DNA of 64,000 bases, taken from contig NZ_KB899968.1 of assembly GCF_000378485.1 (NCBI RefSeq), forward strand, positions 372,001 through 436,000, written 5' to 3'. The notes under the pieces are model-generated. The model did no database searches. It saw only the letters and a program-made list of their open reading frames with translations, and was not told where the DNA came from. Position 1 is the first letter of the stretch. The number at the start of each line of letters is the position of its first letter. Position numbers and translations under genes: made by a program. Shown piece after piece: positions 57,283-64,000 of this stretch. This DNA comes from Flavobacterium rivuli WB 3.3-2 = DSM 21788 (lineage in GTDB: Bacteria > Bacteroidota > Bacteroidia > Flavobacteriales > Flavobacteriaceae).

Positions 57283-58100
57283 ATCCTATATGACATTAAC
57301 ATAAATATAATGGTCCATACTATAACTACTATAACATTGTCCCAGTGAATACTGTAGTCTTTAGGCAGGGCATTGGCATTCATTTGTGTTTCTATAGCTT
57401 TATAGGCCTTAAAACGTGTAACAGGTTCTACTATAAGGTTGCTTATAGAAATTAACGGAAAGTATCCTGTTACCTTATTTGTAAGGTCCATATTGTTGAA
57501 TACTTTGTTAAGTAAGAAACCGTATGTAATCCACTCGGCTAAGTACCATACCACTATAAAACCAATAGCAAATGCCGACCTTTTTATTAATATACCTGCA
57601 AAAAGACAAAATGAAAAGAATGCCAGCAGGTCTAAAAAGAAGGCACCTAAGTAAGCAATATCCTGAAATACTATAGAGATTTCTGTAAAGGACGAAAAGC
57701 TATACCCCAGTATAAGTGTAAGCAGAAAAATAAAGACTGTAGATGAAAGCGCAAACAGGAAAACTACCAGGAATTTAGATTGTATAATTTCTTTTTTGCT
57801 TAGCCCGTCTATAAGGTTTTGTTTTAGCGTGCCATAAGTATATTCGTTAGCCATCATAGACACTATTACTATAGCAAGAAATGCCTTTAAGTATACAGCC
57901 ACATACGTATTAAAATGCCATATATAAGGGAAGTTAAAAATACCCTGATCGGCTAATTTAAATTCCATTCCAAAGAAATCCAGTTTTACAGATGCAATTA
58001 GCGCTATAAAAGATAGGATTATAAAATAAGAAAGTATAAGTACTTTACTCGACCTGTTTTTCCAGAGTTTCTGGAATTCTATACTGATTAGTCGTTTCAT
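57261..58100 (-). CDS. ABC transporter permease (ABC-2 type)
   Basis: A 279-residue permease with six predicted helices, starting with a cytoplasmic amphipathic stretch (ISIEFQKLWKNRSSKVLILS) as in ABC-2 permeases of lantibiotic-immunity or Na-efflux type. The NEYTYGTLKQNLIDGLSKKEII segment after helix 2 is the usual conserved coupling loop. It is encoded 9 nt after the ATP-binding subunit. The substrate is not apparent; antibiotic or peptide export or resistance is a common role for this architecture. Confidence 0.85.
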   Translation of the reverse strand: MKRLISIEFQKLWKNRSSKVLILSYFIILSFIALIASVKLDFFGMEFKLADQGIFNFPYIWHFNTYVAVYLKAFLAIVIVSMMANEYTYGTLKQNLIDGLSKKEIIQSKFLVVFLFALSSTVFIFLLTLILGYSFSSFTEISIVFQDIAYLGAFFLDLLAFFSFCLFAGILIKRSAFAIGFIVVWYLAEWITYGFLLNKVFNNMDLTNKVTGYFPLISISNLIVEPVTRFKAYKAIETQMNANALPKDYSIHWDNVIVVIVWTIIFMLMSYRILKKRDL

Positions 58101-58109
58101 GGCGGTAAA

Positions 58110-59015
58110 TTATTTTTCTGGTTGGTTAGATGTTAACTGGATAAATTGTTCTTCGAGGCTGTTTTTGCGTTTAACCAAATGATTTAAATATAAACCATTA
58201 GTTGCTAAATAGCGGTTAAGCTCGGCAGCCTCAAGAGAGCCTTTAAGGTATACGGTAAGTTTACCGTCGTGTGGCTCTATTTTATCTACCGCTGCATGCT
58301 GCTGTAGTAACGCGGTTAGCTGTGCATTATCATCAGCCTGAAGTTCAAAAAATCCTTCGCTGCTAATCATCCCGTTTACAGTACCGGTATACAATATCAC
58401 TCCTTTGCGTAATACCACTACGTGGCTGCACACTTTTTCTACCTCGTCAAGCAAGTGCGAAGCAAGTAATATGGTAGTTCCCTGAGAGGCTATTAGTGTT
58501 ATAATATCCCTTATCTGGCGAATGCCCTGTGGGTCGAGGCCATTGGTAGGCTCATCTAATATTAATATTTCGGGGTCGTTAAGCAGGGCAGAGGCTATGG
58601 CAAGGCGCTGTTTCATACCCAATGAAAAATTACGAAATTTGCTGTCTTTGCGTTCCAGTAAGCCTACAAGAGCCAGTTTTTCGTCTACTTTGCTTACGGG
58701 CGCACCTTTTATTTTGCATACCAGCCTTAGGTTATCATAAGCGCTCATGTATGGGTAAAAGTTAGGGCGTTCTATAATGGCACCCACTTTTTTAAGGGCA
58801 TCGTGCGTTTCTGTAGTGCCGCCAAACCAACTGTAAGTACCGGCAGTTTTGTTTACTACGTTAAGCACTATACCCAGGGTGGTACTTTTACCACTACCGT
58901 TAGGGCCTAAAATGCCGTATACATTGCCCTTTTGTATCTCGAAAGAAACATTGTTTACAGCGTGTATTTTGCCAAACCTTTTATGAAGTCCGCTAATTGA
59001 TAATATCGTTTCCAA
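58110..59015 (-). CDS. ABC transporter ATP-binding protein
   Basis: A 301-residue ATPase: Walker A GPNGSGKST, Q-loop region, signature NFSLGMKQR, Walker B ILILDEPTNGLDPQG and the H-loop LLASHLLDEVEK. After residue 220 a regulatory C-terminal domain of about 80 residues follows, as in DrrA/BcrA-type ATPases. It pairs with the permease encoded 9 nt downstream. A low-complexity repeat tract lies upstream of its start, and no clear promoter element was seen. Confidence 0.93.
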   Translation of the reverse strand: METILSISGLHKRFGKIHAVNNVSFEIQKGNVYGILGPNGSGKSTTLGIVLNVVNKTAGTYSWFGGTTETHDALKKVGAIIERPNFYPYMSAYDNLRLVCKIKGAPVSKVDEKLALVGLLERKDSKFRNFSLGMKQRLAIASALLNDPEILILDEPTNGLDPQGIRQIRDIITLIASQGTTILLASHLLDEVEKVCSHVVVLRKGVILYTGTVNGMISSEGFFELQADDNAQLTALLQQHAAVDKIEPHDGKLTVYLKGSLEAAELNRYLATNGLYLNHLVKRKNSLEEQFIQLTSNQPEK

Positions 59016-59093
59016 AATGTGTGATTTATTGGTTGTTAAAGGTTAGACGATAACACCTCACTTTTGTTACGGATATTTGTTAAAATAAAATAA

Positions 59094-59185
59094 TTTGCAA
59101 TAAGCAATTGGCAATAAACAATTGGCAATAAGCGATGGCAATAAGAAATAAGCAATTGGCAATAAATAGACAATAAGCAATTTAA
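59094..59185. repeat. GCAAT-type low-complexity repeat
   Basis: Dense variants of GCAATAAGCAATTGGCAATA across about 90 nt, the longest copy of this intergenic repeat in the window; followed by cacaaac/ctacaaac words to about 59218. Confidence 0.7.
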
Positions 59186-59232
59186 AAGTTCCAGCAACTA
59201 CAAACTACAAACCACAAACCATCAGCTAATAA

Positions 59233-61095
59233 CTACTTATATGGCACAACATCGGGTTTGCCCACCTGGAAATCAGGCAGTATGATATCATTGTTTTGCA
59301 ATGTGTTTGTCCTGAATACATTGTAACCACGCCCCGGTAAGTTTGGCGAGAAAGAAAATGAAAGCTGAAAACTATTGAATATAAGGTAGTCATTATAAAT
59401 AAGGACTCCTATGCCTATTGTACCGTATGCTTGGCTTTCATAAAATTTCTTAGCTTCGGTACTAAGTACTCCAACAGTTAAATTTGCGAAAGGATTTATA
59501 CGAAAGCCAAGCACATTCCACGGAGAGTAGGATTGTGTTTGCAGCGTAAGCACAAATTTTTTAGTACCCTGTACCTGCTTTTCGCTCTGGTAAATACCCA
59601 GCTCATTTACAAGGTTAAGCTGATCTGTAATTATGGGCAGGCGATGATCGCCCAGGATAAGTGCCGGTTTTATAAAATGCCTGAAACGCCACTTACCCCA
59701 GTTACGTATATTGGTAAAATACAGCATTTCCAGGCTAAGGGTAGTCTGGTCGGTACGGTCGCCATAAAAAAAGGAGCCTACTTGTATATTAGCGCTAAAA
59801 AATCCCCACTTGTAATAGTTACCCCAGGCATACCGCCCGCCCAGGTAAAGGCGCCGCTCGTTATTTTTATCCTGTACACCAAAGGTTGCACTATATACTT
59901 TACCAATAGGTATATCCTCTACAATGTCATAATTAAAAAGGAATTTATCCTGCACGAATTTTCGCGATGTCAAACCTATGCTGCCCATATAAAACCGCTC
60001 GTTAGAGTAGTAACTTATAGAGTCATATTCTATAGTTGGCCTTTCGCTGTATAGTCTTGCAAAATATCGGGCCGTTGTTACAAGCCTTGTAGTACGGTTT
60101 TCTTCGCCGTCGCCCTTATAGATCTGGAATGCATAACCACCCCAAATGTCGTGCATGTTAGATTTAAAAACCTGTTCTTTCCACTCTTCCTGCGCGTTAG
60201 GTAATGAGTCGCGCTGAAACCGCGACTCTACATAAACCCCGCCTGCCCACTTGGTATAGGCTGAATAAAAGTCGCGCTCAACATCAATACTCTTAAGTGA
60301 ATTATAGCTTTGCCATATCTGGTATTGTACGGTGGTGTTTATGTAAGTGTTCATGATATTGGGCACGCTGTACCGGGCAAGGTATGCTGTCTCGCCGGTA
60401 TTAAAACGCTTGTCAAAATCATTTTCGAACTCATGGCCAAGGCCAAAAAAGTTCCTTTCGGTAATTTTAATTGAGGTGCCGGAGCTGGATGCCGACCCAT
60501 TGGGGATAAGGCTCCAGGAATCGAGCACACGTATGTAAACGTCTACCGAATCTTTAGTAGTGGCGATTGTTCTTGGTGTAATGTTAACCCGCCTTACATA
60601 GCGCTGCTTACGTATTAAACGTTCAGAGTCGAGTACGAGAAGTGAATCGAGTGGTTTATTACGTTTAAAAAGTAGCAGGTTACGTATAGTAAGTTCCTTG
60701 GTTTTTAAATGTATACGATTACCAAATCGTTCAACACCATTATTTGGTTTGCGTGTAGTATCTGTAACCGAGTTACCAAAAGGATCGAGCGTTTCGATAA
60801 TTATCTTTCGCACTATCTTACCCTCATATCTTTCATAAGTGTTTAAAAGCTCCGGAGTTTTATTTTTTATGTTTTTACGTGTTGTAGAAAGCTTTTGTGG
60901 CTGTACCGACCTGAATATTAACTTGTGTAAAAACTTTGTAAATTTTTTGCGCTTGCTGTAATCTTCCAGCTGCTGGTACATTTGGTCGCGCCTGTCTTTT
61001 ACGGTATCTTTAGGTTGTACAGGCTTGTCCTGTGCCCGCAGGGGCGCTATGGCAAAAAACGCCAGCAGTATTAGCAGCCTGTAATGTAATGTCAT
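59233..61095 (-). CDS. Outer membrane beta-barrel protein with POTRA-like N-terminus
   Basis: A 620-residue outer-membrane protein from the ATG at 61095 (signal ends APLRAQ; GGAGGG lies 8 nt before it, and the ATG at 61110 would add five residues). Residues about 85-180 look like a POTRA domain (YEGKIVRKIIIETLDPFG, RKQRYVRRVNITPR). The rest is a beta barrel of amphipathic strands, ending PGRGYNVFRTNTLQNNDI and an atypical tail. Barrels with POTRA-like domains include BamA, TamA and two-partner secretion translocators; the exact class is unclear. It is upstream of the ABC transporter in the same direction but separated by 217 nt of repeats. Confidence 0.7.
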   Translation of the reverse strand: MTLHYRLLILLAFFAIAPLRAQDKPVQPKDTVKDRRDQMYQQLEDYSKRKKFTKFLHKLIFRSVQPQKLSTTRKNIKNKTPELLNTYERYEGKIVRKIIIETLDPFGNSVTDTTRKPNNGVERFGNRIHLKTKELTIRNLLLFKRNKPLDSLLVLDSERLIRKQRYVRRVNITPRTIATTKDSVDVYIRVLDSWSLIPNGSASSSGTSIKITERNFFGLGHEFENDFDKRFNTGETAYLARYSVPNIMNTYINTTVQYQIWQSYNSLKSIDVERDFYSAYTKWAGGVYVESRFQRDSLPNAQEEWKEQVFKSNMHDIWGGYAFQIYKGDGEENRTTRLVTTARYFARLYSERPTIEYDSISYYSNERFYMGSIGLTSRKFVQDKFLFNYDIVEDIPIGKVYSATFGVQDKNNERRLYLGGRYAWGNYYKWGFFSANIQVGSFFYGDRTDQTTLSLEMLYFTNIRNWGKWRFRHFIKPALILGDHRLPIITDQLNLVNELGIYQSEKQVQGTKKFVLTLQTQSYSPWNVLGFRINPFANLTVGVLSTEAKKFYESQAYGTIGIGVLIYNDYLIFNSFQLSFSFSPNLPGRGYNVFRTNTLQNNDIILPDFQVGKPDVVPYK

Positions 61096-61264
61096 TTTAT
61101 ATCCCTCCAACTATTTACTGCGAAAATAAGGTAATAAAGCTCTAATAAAATCCTAAAGCGGGCTTAATACCTCTAATTTACAATAGATTTAACAAGACAA
61201 ACGTAGTTTTTATTTTCTACATCGTCCTATGTTTTTAAAGCATATTATAACCCGTAGTTTTTTA

Positions 61265-61272
61265 TAACTTTG
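61265..61272 (+). promoter_or_regulatory. Promoter -7 element of 190-residue protein gene
   Basis: TAACTTTG, 18 nt before the ATG at 61291; the frame start at 61270 (TTG) lies within it. Confidence 0.5.
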
Positions 61273-61290
61273 GCGTTAATACAAATTATT

Positions 61291-61863
61291 ATGGGACTTG
61301 ATATTTTAGTAATTACAGATAATTTTGAACAGATTGTTAACGGACATGTAAATGAGTATACTGATGTTTCTAATGAGCACAGCCTGAGCAGGACCTTTTG
61401 CGACTTTATGTGTCGCAGGGTAATTGTAGAGCATACACCCGAGCTGGATCAAATAGGCAATATAACAGGAGTAGACATCATTCCGTTTTATGATATGGAG
61501 GCATACCCTGACCAGGAAGGCCTGGAGTTTTTTCTTGAAACTGCCGAAAGCGAAGAGGAGCGCATGCAAATTTTAGCCGAAGCCGAAACTGATAAAGCCA
61601 AAGTAAGTAACAATATAGATTTGATCTTACAAATACTATCAGTACTTATAGAGCGGTTAAGCACCATAGATAACCTGCCGGATTTATTACTGGAAACGGA
61701 TGTAGATACCCTTAATAACGCAACTTACTTTGCCGATTTCAATATTGATAAAGGTGAAGGGTACATAGGTAATAACTTTGGGCAGGACCTGCGTAATTTT
61801 AAACGTTTTCTTGAGTATGCAAAATTACATGGCAGTAATACGGTTTGGTTTGAGTATAATTAA
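61291..61863 (+). CDS. Hypothetical acidic protein
   Basis: I do not recognise this 190-residue protein. It is acidic and soluble, with no signal peptide or membrane helix. It opens MGLDILVITDNFEQIVNGHV; a Cys-rich patch FCDFMCRR follows. A helical middle contains FFLETAESEEERMQILAEAE, and the end is NNFGQDLRNFKRFLEYAKLHGSNTVWFEYN. The gene stands alone, with its own -7 element and a strong terminator. Similar-sized proteins exist in Flavobacteriaceae, but I cannot name a family. Confidence 0.6.
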   Translation: MGLDILVITDNFEQIVNGHVNEYTDVSNEHSLSRTFCDFMCRRVIVEHTPELDQIGNITGVDIIPFYDMEAYPDQEGLEFFLETAESEEERMQILAEAETDKAKVSNNIDLILQILSVLIERLSTIDNLPDLLLETDVDTLNNATYFADFNIDKGEGYIGNNFGQDLRNFKRFLEYAKLHGSNTVWFEYN

Positions 61864-61881
61864 CATAAGAAAAAATTAAAG

Positions 61882-61916
61882 AAGCCTGCAATTATTAAGT
61901 TGCAGGCCTTTTTTTA
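61882..61916 (+). terminator. Rho-independent terminator
   Basis: GCCTGCAA / TTGCAGGC stem with an 8-nt loop and seven T residues. Confidence 0.88.
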
Positions 61917-61963
61917 ATCTTTCAGGATATGTCTGTCATTTCCTGTTTATTATCTGGATATCA

Positions 61964-64000
61964 CTACTCCAGTATATTTAAAAATTTAAGGCCAAAAACA
62001 ATACCATCAGTTTGGTAACCGCCCTGGTAAGCACGCACATAATCTATGCGCAGCATCCTGAATTTTCCAAAGCCTATGTTATCAAACCCGGCGGTAAATT
62101 CCTGGTATGGTTTATTATCGGGAGTAGCAAGGGCATGGTAACCCACAACAAGATTCCATTGCAGCAAATTAAGTACCGGTATCTTGTTCATAATGTAGCC
62201 TTTAAAGTTATGTTCAGCATGTAACTCAACGTAAGCATCGTTAGTACTGTGGGTATAATACGGCATCAGGTTAAATACATTAAGGTATCTTTCTGTCATA
62301 CCTATATGGGTCTGGTTACCGTTAAAATGCTTGTAGTCTACAAACGATATCCCATCGGCATTAAAAAATTTACCGGCCTTTAAGTTGATGCCAAAATCTC
62401 CTTTGTTACCTATAGTAGTATTGTATGTTGTGCGTGCTGCTATAAAATCGTACTCATAGTTTTTTTCGCTTCCGGCAAAAGCCTTTTCATACTGCAACGA
62501 TAAGGTAGGGTAGTTGCTATTGCTTACGTTAAGCCTGCCATCGGGGCGGGTAATGTATTTTTGCCCAAAACGGATGTTTGCAATAACACCGGCTTTCGCT
62601 AAATGATGCGTATCAAAAGCGGCAAACTCATCTGTTTCCGGCATCAGCGGATTGTTAGATGTATAATCATCGTTAGCATCTTTAATTAAAACCCAGTCGG
62701 CATTATTAAACAACGCTTTCCTGCGCGAAAATTCACCGTAACCTGTTAACGTTAAGCCTGTAAAAGCTTCCTGGCTATATTGTATGCGTGCAAACGTTTT
62801 ATCGTACAGCTTCATGTAATTGTCTTTAAAAAACAACGTGCTTATAGAGTTTACAAGAGGTGTTATAGGTTCGGCAGGGTTAAACTGTGTTGCCACGCTA
62901 CCTCCAAAAACACTTATAGTAGCATAGTTTTTCCTGTTAAAGCGGTGGCTAAAACTACCCTGCACACGCAGGCGGTCTTCAGCAAAACCGTAATTAAATT
63001 TAGTGCCTATGTAGGTGTACTTTCCGGTTTCCTCGTCATATTTATTAAAAGAGAATCCTGTGCCTACGCTCCATCCCTGCACCGTATTGTAACTTAAAGA
63101 ACCAATATCTAAAAGCCCGTCATACGTAAAACGGGTTTTCTTAAAAGAGTTATGGTAGCTATAGCCTGTAAGTACATCAAAAACCTTAAATTTATTCGAC
63201 TTTTTATCAATCGAGTCCATATAAGTTTTAGAGGTGTGTAGCGTTTGTATACTGTCTTTCTTTACATAATCTGTAACTTCTTCATCCGTTAATGGTATTG
63301 GCCTTATAGTATTCCAATATGTTGAGTCTTTTTTGTTAGACCCTTCCTCTACAAAAACGATCTCTTTGCCAAAGGTTTTTTTATCAAACTGGTCATGAAA
63401 AACATAGTTGGTATATACGTGGGTAAATTTACCGGTAAAGGTTATGCCAAACATACCTGCTTTAAAATCAAAGCTCTGTGAGTTTTTTGCCCAGATGCGG
63501 CTCGTGGTATTGTAGCTGAAATTCTGTTTCAGGTTTAGCGTTTCCATAACAGGTTGTTGCGAGCGGTAGCCTTTAATATCTACATCTATGGCATAAATGG
63601 CCCAGCTGCCCTCTACAATATAAATATACCCTTCAAAAACAGGCTCTTTATCACGGCGTGGTATCAGTTTTATCTTGTTTATCTGGTTGTTGTTCTCGTC
63701 AAAAAATGTCCCTTCAAGCTTAAACTTATAATAGTTAAAGGCATTGTTAGATAGTGGCGATACCATATTGATGTTAAAGTCTACATAATTATTATAGAAA
63801 TTATAGAACGTTCCAAGGGCGGTATTGTAACTAAAACCCCTGTCGTTACCACTTATTTTAGAGGCTACTATGCGCTCTTTAATATTGTTAGGCTGCTCAA
63901 AAATAATGTGCGATACGGTTTCGCTCAGGTATAAAATACCACTGCCGGTACTGTCTACCATACCTTCGGGAGCTTCTATCTTTTGCCCGAATATCTTTTT
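61964..64000 (-). CDS. DUF5686 family outer-membrane protein (partial)
   Basis: At least 678 residues of a protein whose N-terminus lies beyond the right edge; the frame is open to base 64000 (KKIFGQKIEAPEG precedes the ATG at 63961, so that ATG is internal). The visible part has the DUF5686 arrangement: a region with YLSETVSHI and KERIVASKISGNDRGFSYN, then a strand-rich stretch (GTFFDENNNQINKIKLIPRR, GYIYIVEGSWAIY), and a C-terminal half of amphipathic strands ending VFGLKFLNILE, consistent with a barrel. Family members usually carry an N-terminal carboxypeptidase-like domain. Function is unknown. Confidence 0.82.
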   Translation of the reverse strand, partial: KKIFGQKIEAPEGMVDSTGSGILYLSETVSHIIFEQPNNIKERIVASKISGNDRGFSYNTALGTFYNFYNNYVDFNINMVSPLSNNAFNYYKFKLEGTFFDENNNQINKIKLIPRRDKEPVFEGYIYIVEGSWAIYAIDVDIKGYRSQQPVMETLNLKQNFSYNTTSRIWAKNSQSFDFKAGMFGITFTGKFTHVYTNYVFHDQFDKKTFGKEIVFVEEGSNKKDSTYWNTIRPIPLTDEEVTDYVKKDSIQTLHTSKTYMDSIDKKSNKFKVFDVLTGYSYHNSFKKTRFTYDGLLDIGSLSYNTVQGWSVGTGFSFNKYDEETGKYTYIGTKFNYGFAEDRLRVQGSFSHRFNRKNYATISVFGGSVATQFNPAEPITPLVNSISTLFFKDNYMKLYDKTFARIQYSQEAFTGLTLTGYGEFSRRKALFNNADWVLIKDANDDYTSNNPLMPETDEFAAFDTHHLAKAGVIANIRFGQKYITRPDGRLNVSNSNYPTLSLQYEKAFAGSEKNYEYDFIAARTTYNTTIGNKGDFGINLKAGKFFNADGISFVDYKHFNGNQTHIGMTERYLNVFNLMPYYTHSTNDAYVELHAEHNFKGYIMNKIPVLNLLQWNLVVGYHALATPDNKPYQEFTAGFDNIGFGKFRMLRIDYVRAYQGGYQTDGIVFGLKFLNILE

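Overview
The window is chromosomal DNA from a member of the Bacteroidota, most probably a Flavobacteriaceae (Flavobacterium-like). Evidence: many genes are preceded by the Bacteroidota promoter element TAnnTTTG rather than by a Shine-Dalgarno sequence. There is also a type IX secretion (type B) cargo protein, four DUF4252 proteins behind an ECF sigma factor, a DUF5686 outer-membrane protein, COG3014/LpoB lipoproteins and a crtI-crtB-crtZ carotenoid cluster. Both edges cut genes: a PiT phosphate permease on the left and a DUF5686 protein on the right. No tRNA, rRNA, CRISPR array, transposase or integrase was recognised.

Layout. 0-5.3 kb: PiT phosphate permease, a small membrane protein, outer-membrane phospholipase A, then an aldehyde dehydrogenase/DUF779/AraC regulator locus with a tandem 21-bp operator candidate. 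5.3-9.2 kb: GAF histidine kinase, DUF2147 protein, a BrkB-nadC pair. 9.3-11.3 kb: an AT-rich two-gene unit (unknown protein plus cytosolic 5'-nucleotidase I) and a broken lipocalin-like gene. 11.3-16.6 kb: methyltransferase, AI-2E family transporter, pyruvate oxidase, pdxH. 16.7-21 kb: stand-alone receiver, then sixA-ppk1-ppx for polyphosphate. 21-27 kb: aldo/keto reductase, OmpA lipoprotein, an AT-rich SIR2-like gene lying between two copies of the 3' end of a pentapeptide-repeat gene, a thioredoxin-reductase-like enzyme and a Fur-family regulator. 27-34.6 kb: prfA, pyrF, a metal/cobalamin-type binding protein, a SRPBCC/GyrI-like protein with a long Ala/Pro/Thr/Lys tail, and an lpoB-COG3014-small secreted protein operon. 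34.9-43 kb: a TPR histidine kinase/NarL response regulator operon led by an unknown protein, a MazG-like pyrophosphohydrolase, ilvE, DUF4920 and CxxCH lipoproteins, mnmD, a 65-aa conserved protein and an S41 protease. 44-47.2 kb: an ECF sigma factor, a putative anti-sigma protein and four DUF4252 paralogues. 47.2-52 kb: a frameshifted antitoxin-like gene, a HepT/MntA toxin-antitoxin pair, and crtI-crtB-crtZ next to a CarH-like MerR/B12 photoreceptor. 52.5-64 kb: typA, a lipoprotein, a T9SS cargo protein, an ABC transporter, two outer-membrane barrel proteins and an unknown 190-aa protein.

Functional themes: phosphate and polyphosphate handling, aldehyde/acetate metabolism, envelope assembly and stress signalling, light-controlled carotenoid synthesis, and a thin layer of accessory genes (SIR2-like, 5'-nucleotidase pair, HepT/MntA). 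The accessory genes stand out by AT-rich codon use or by flanking sequence duplication. Intergenic regions repeatedly contain dispersed inverted or low-complexity repeats of several families.
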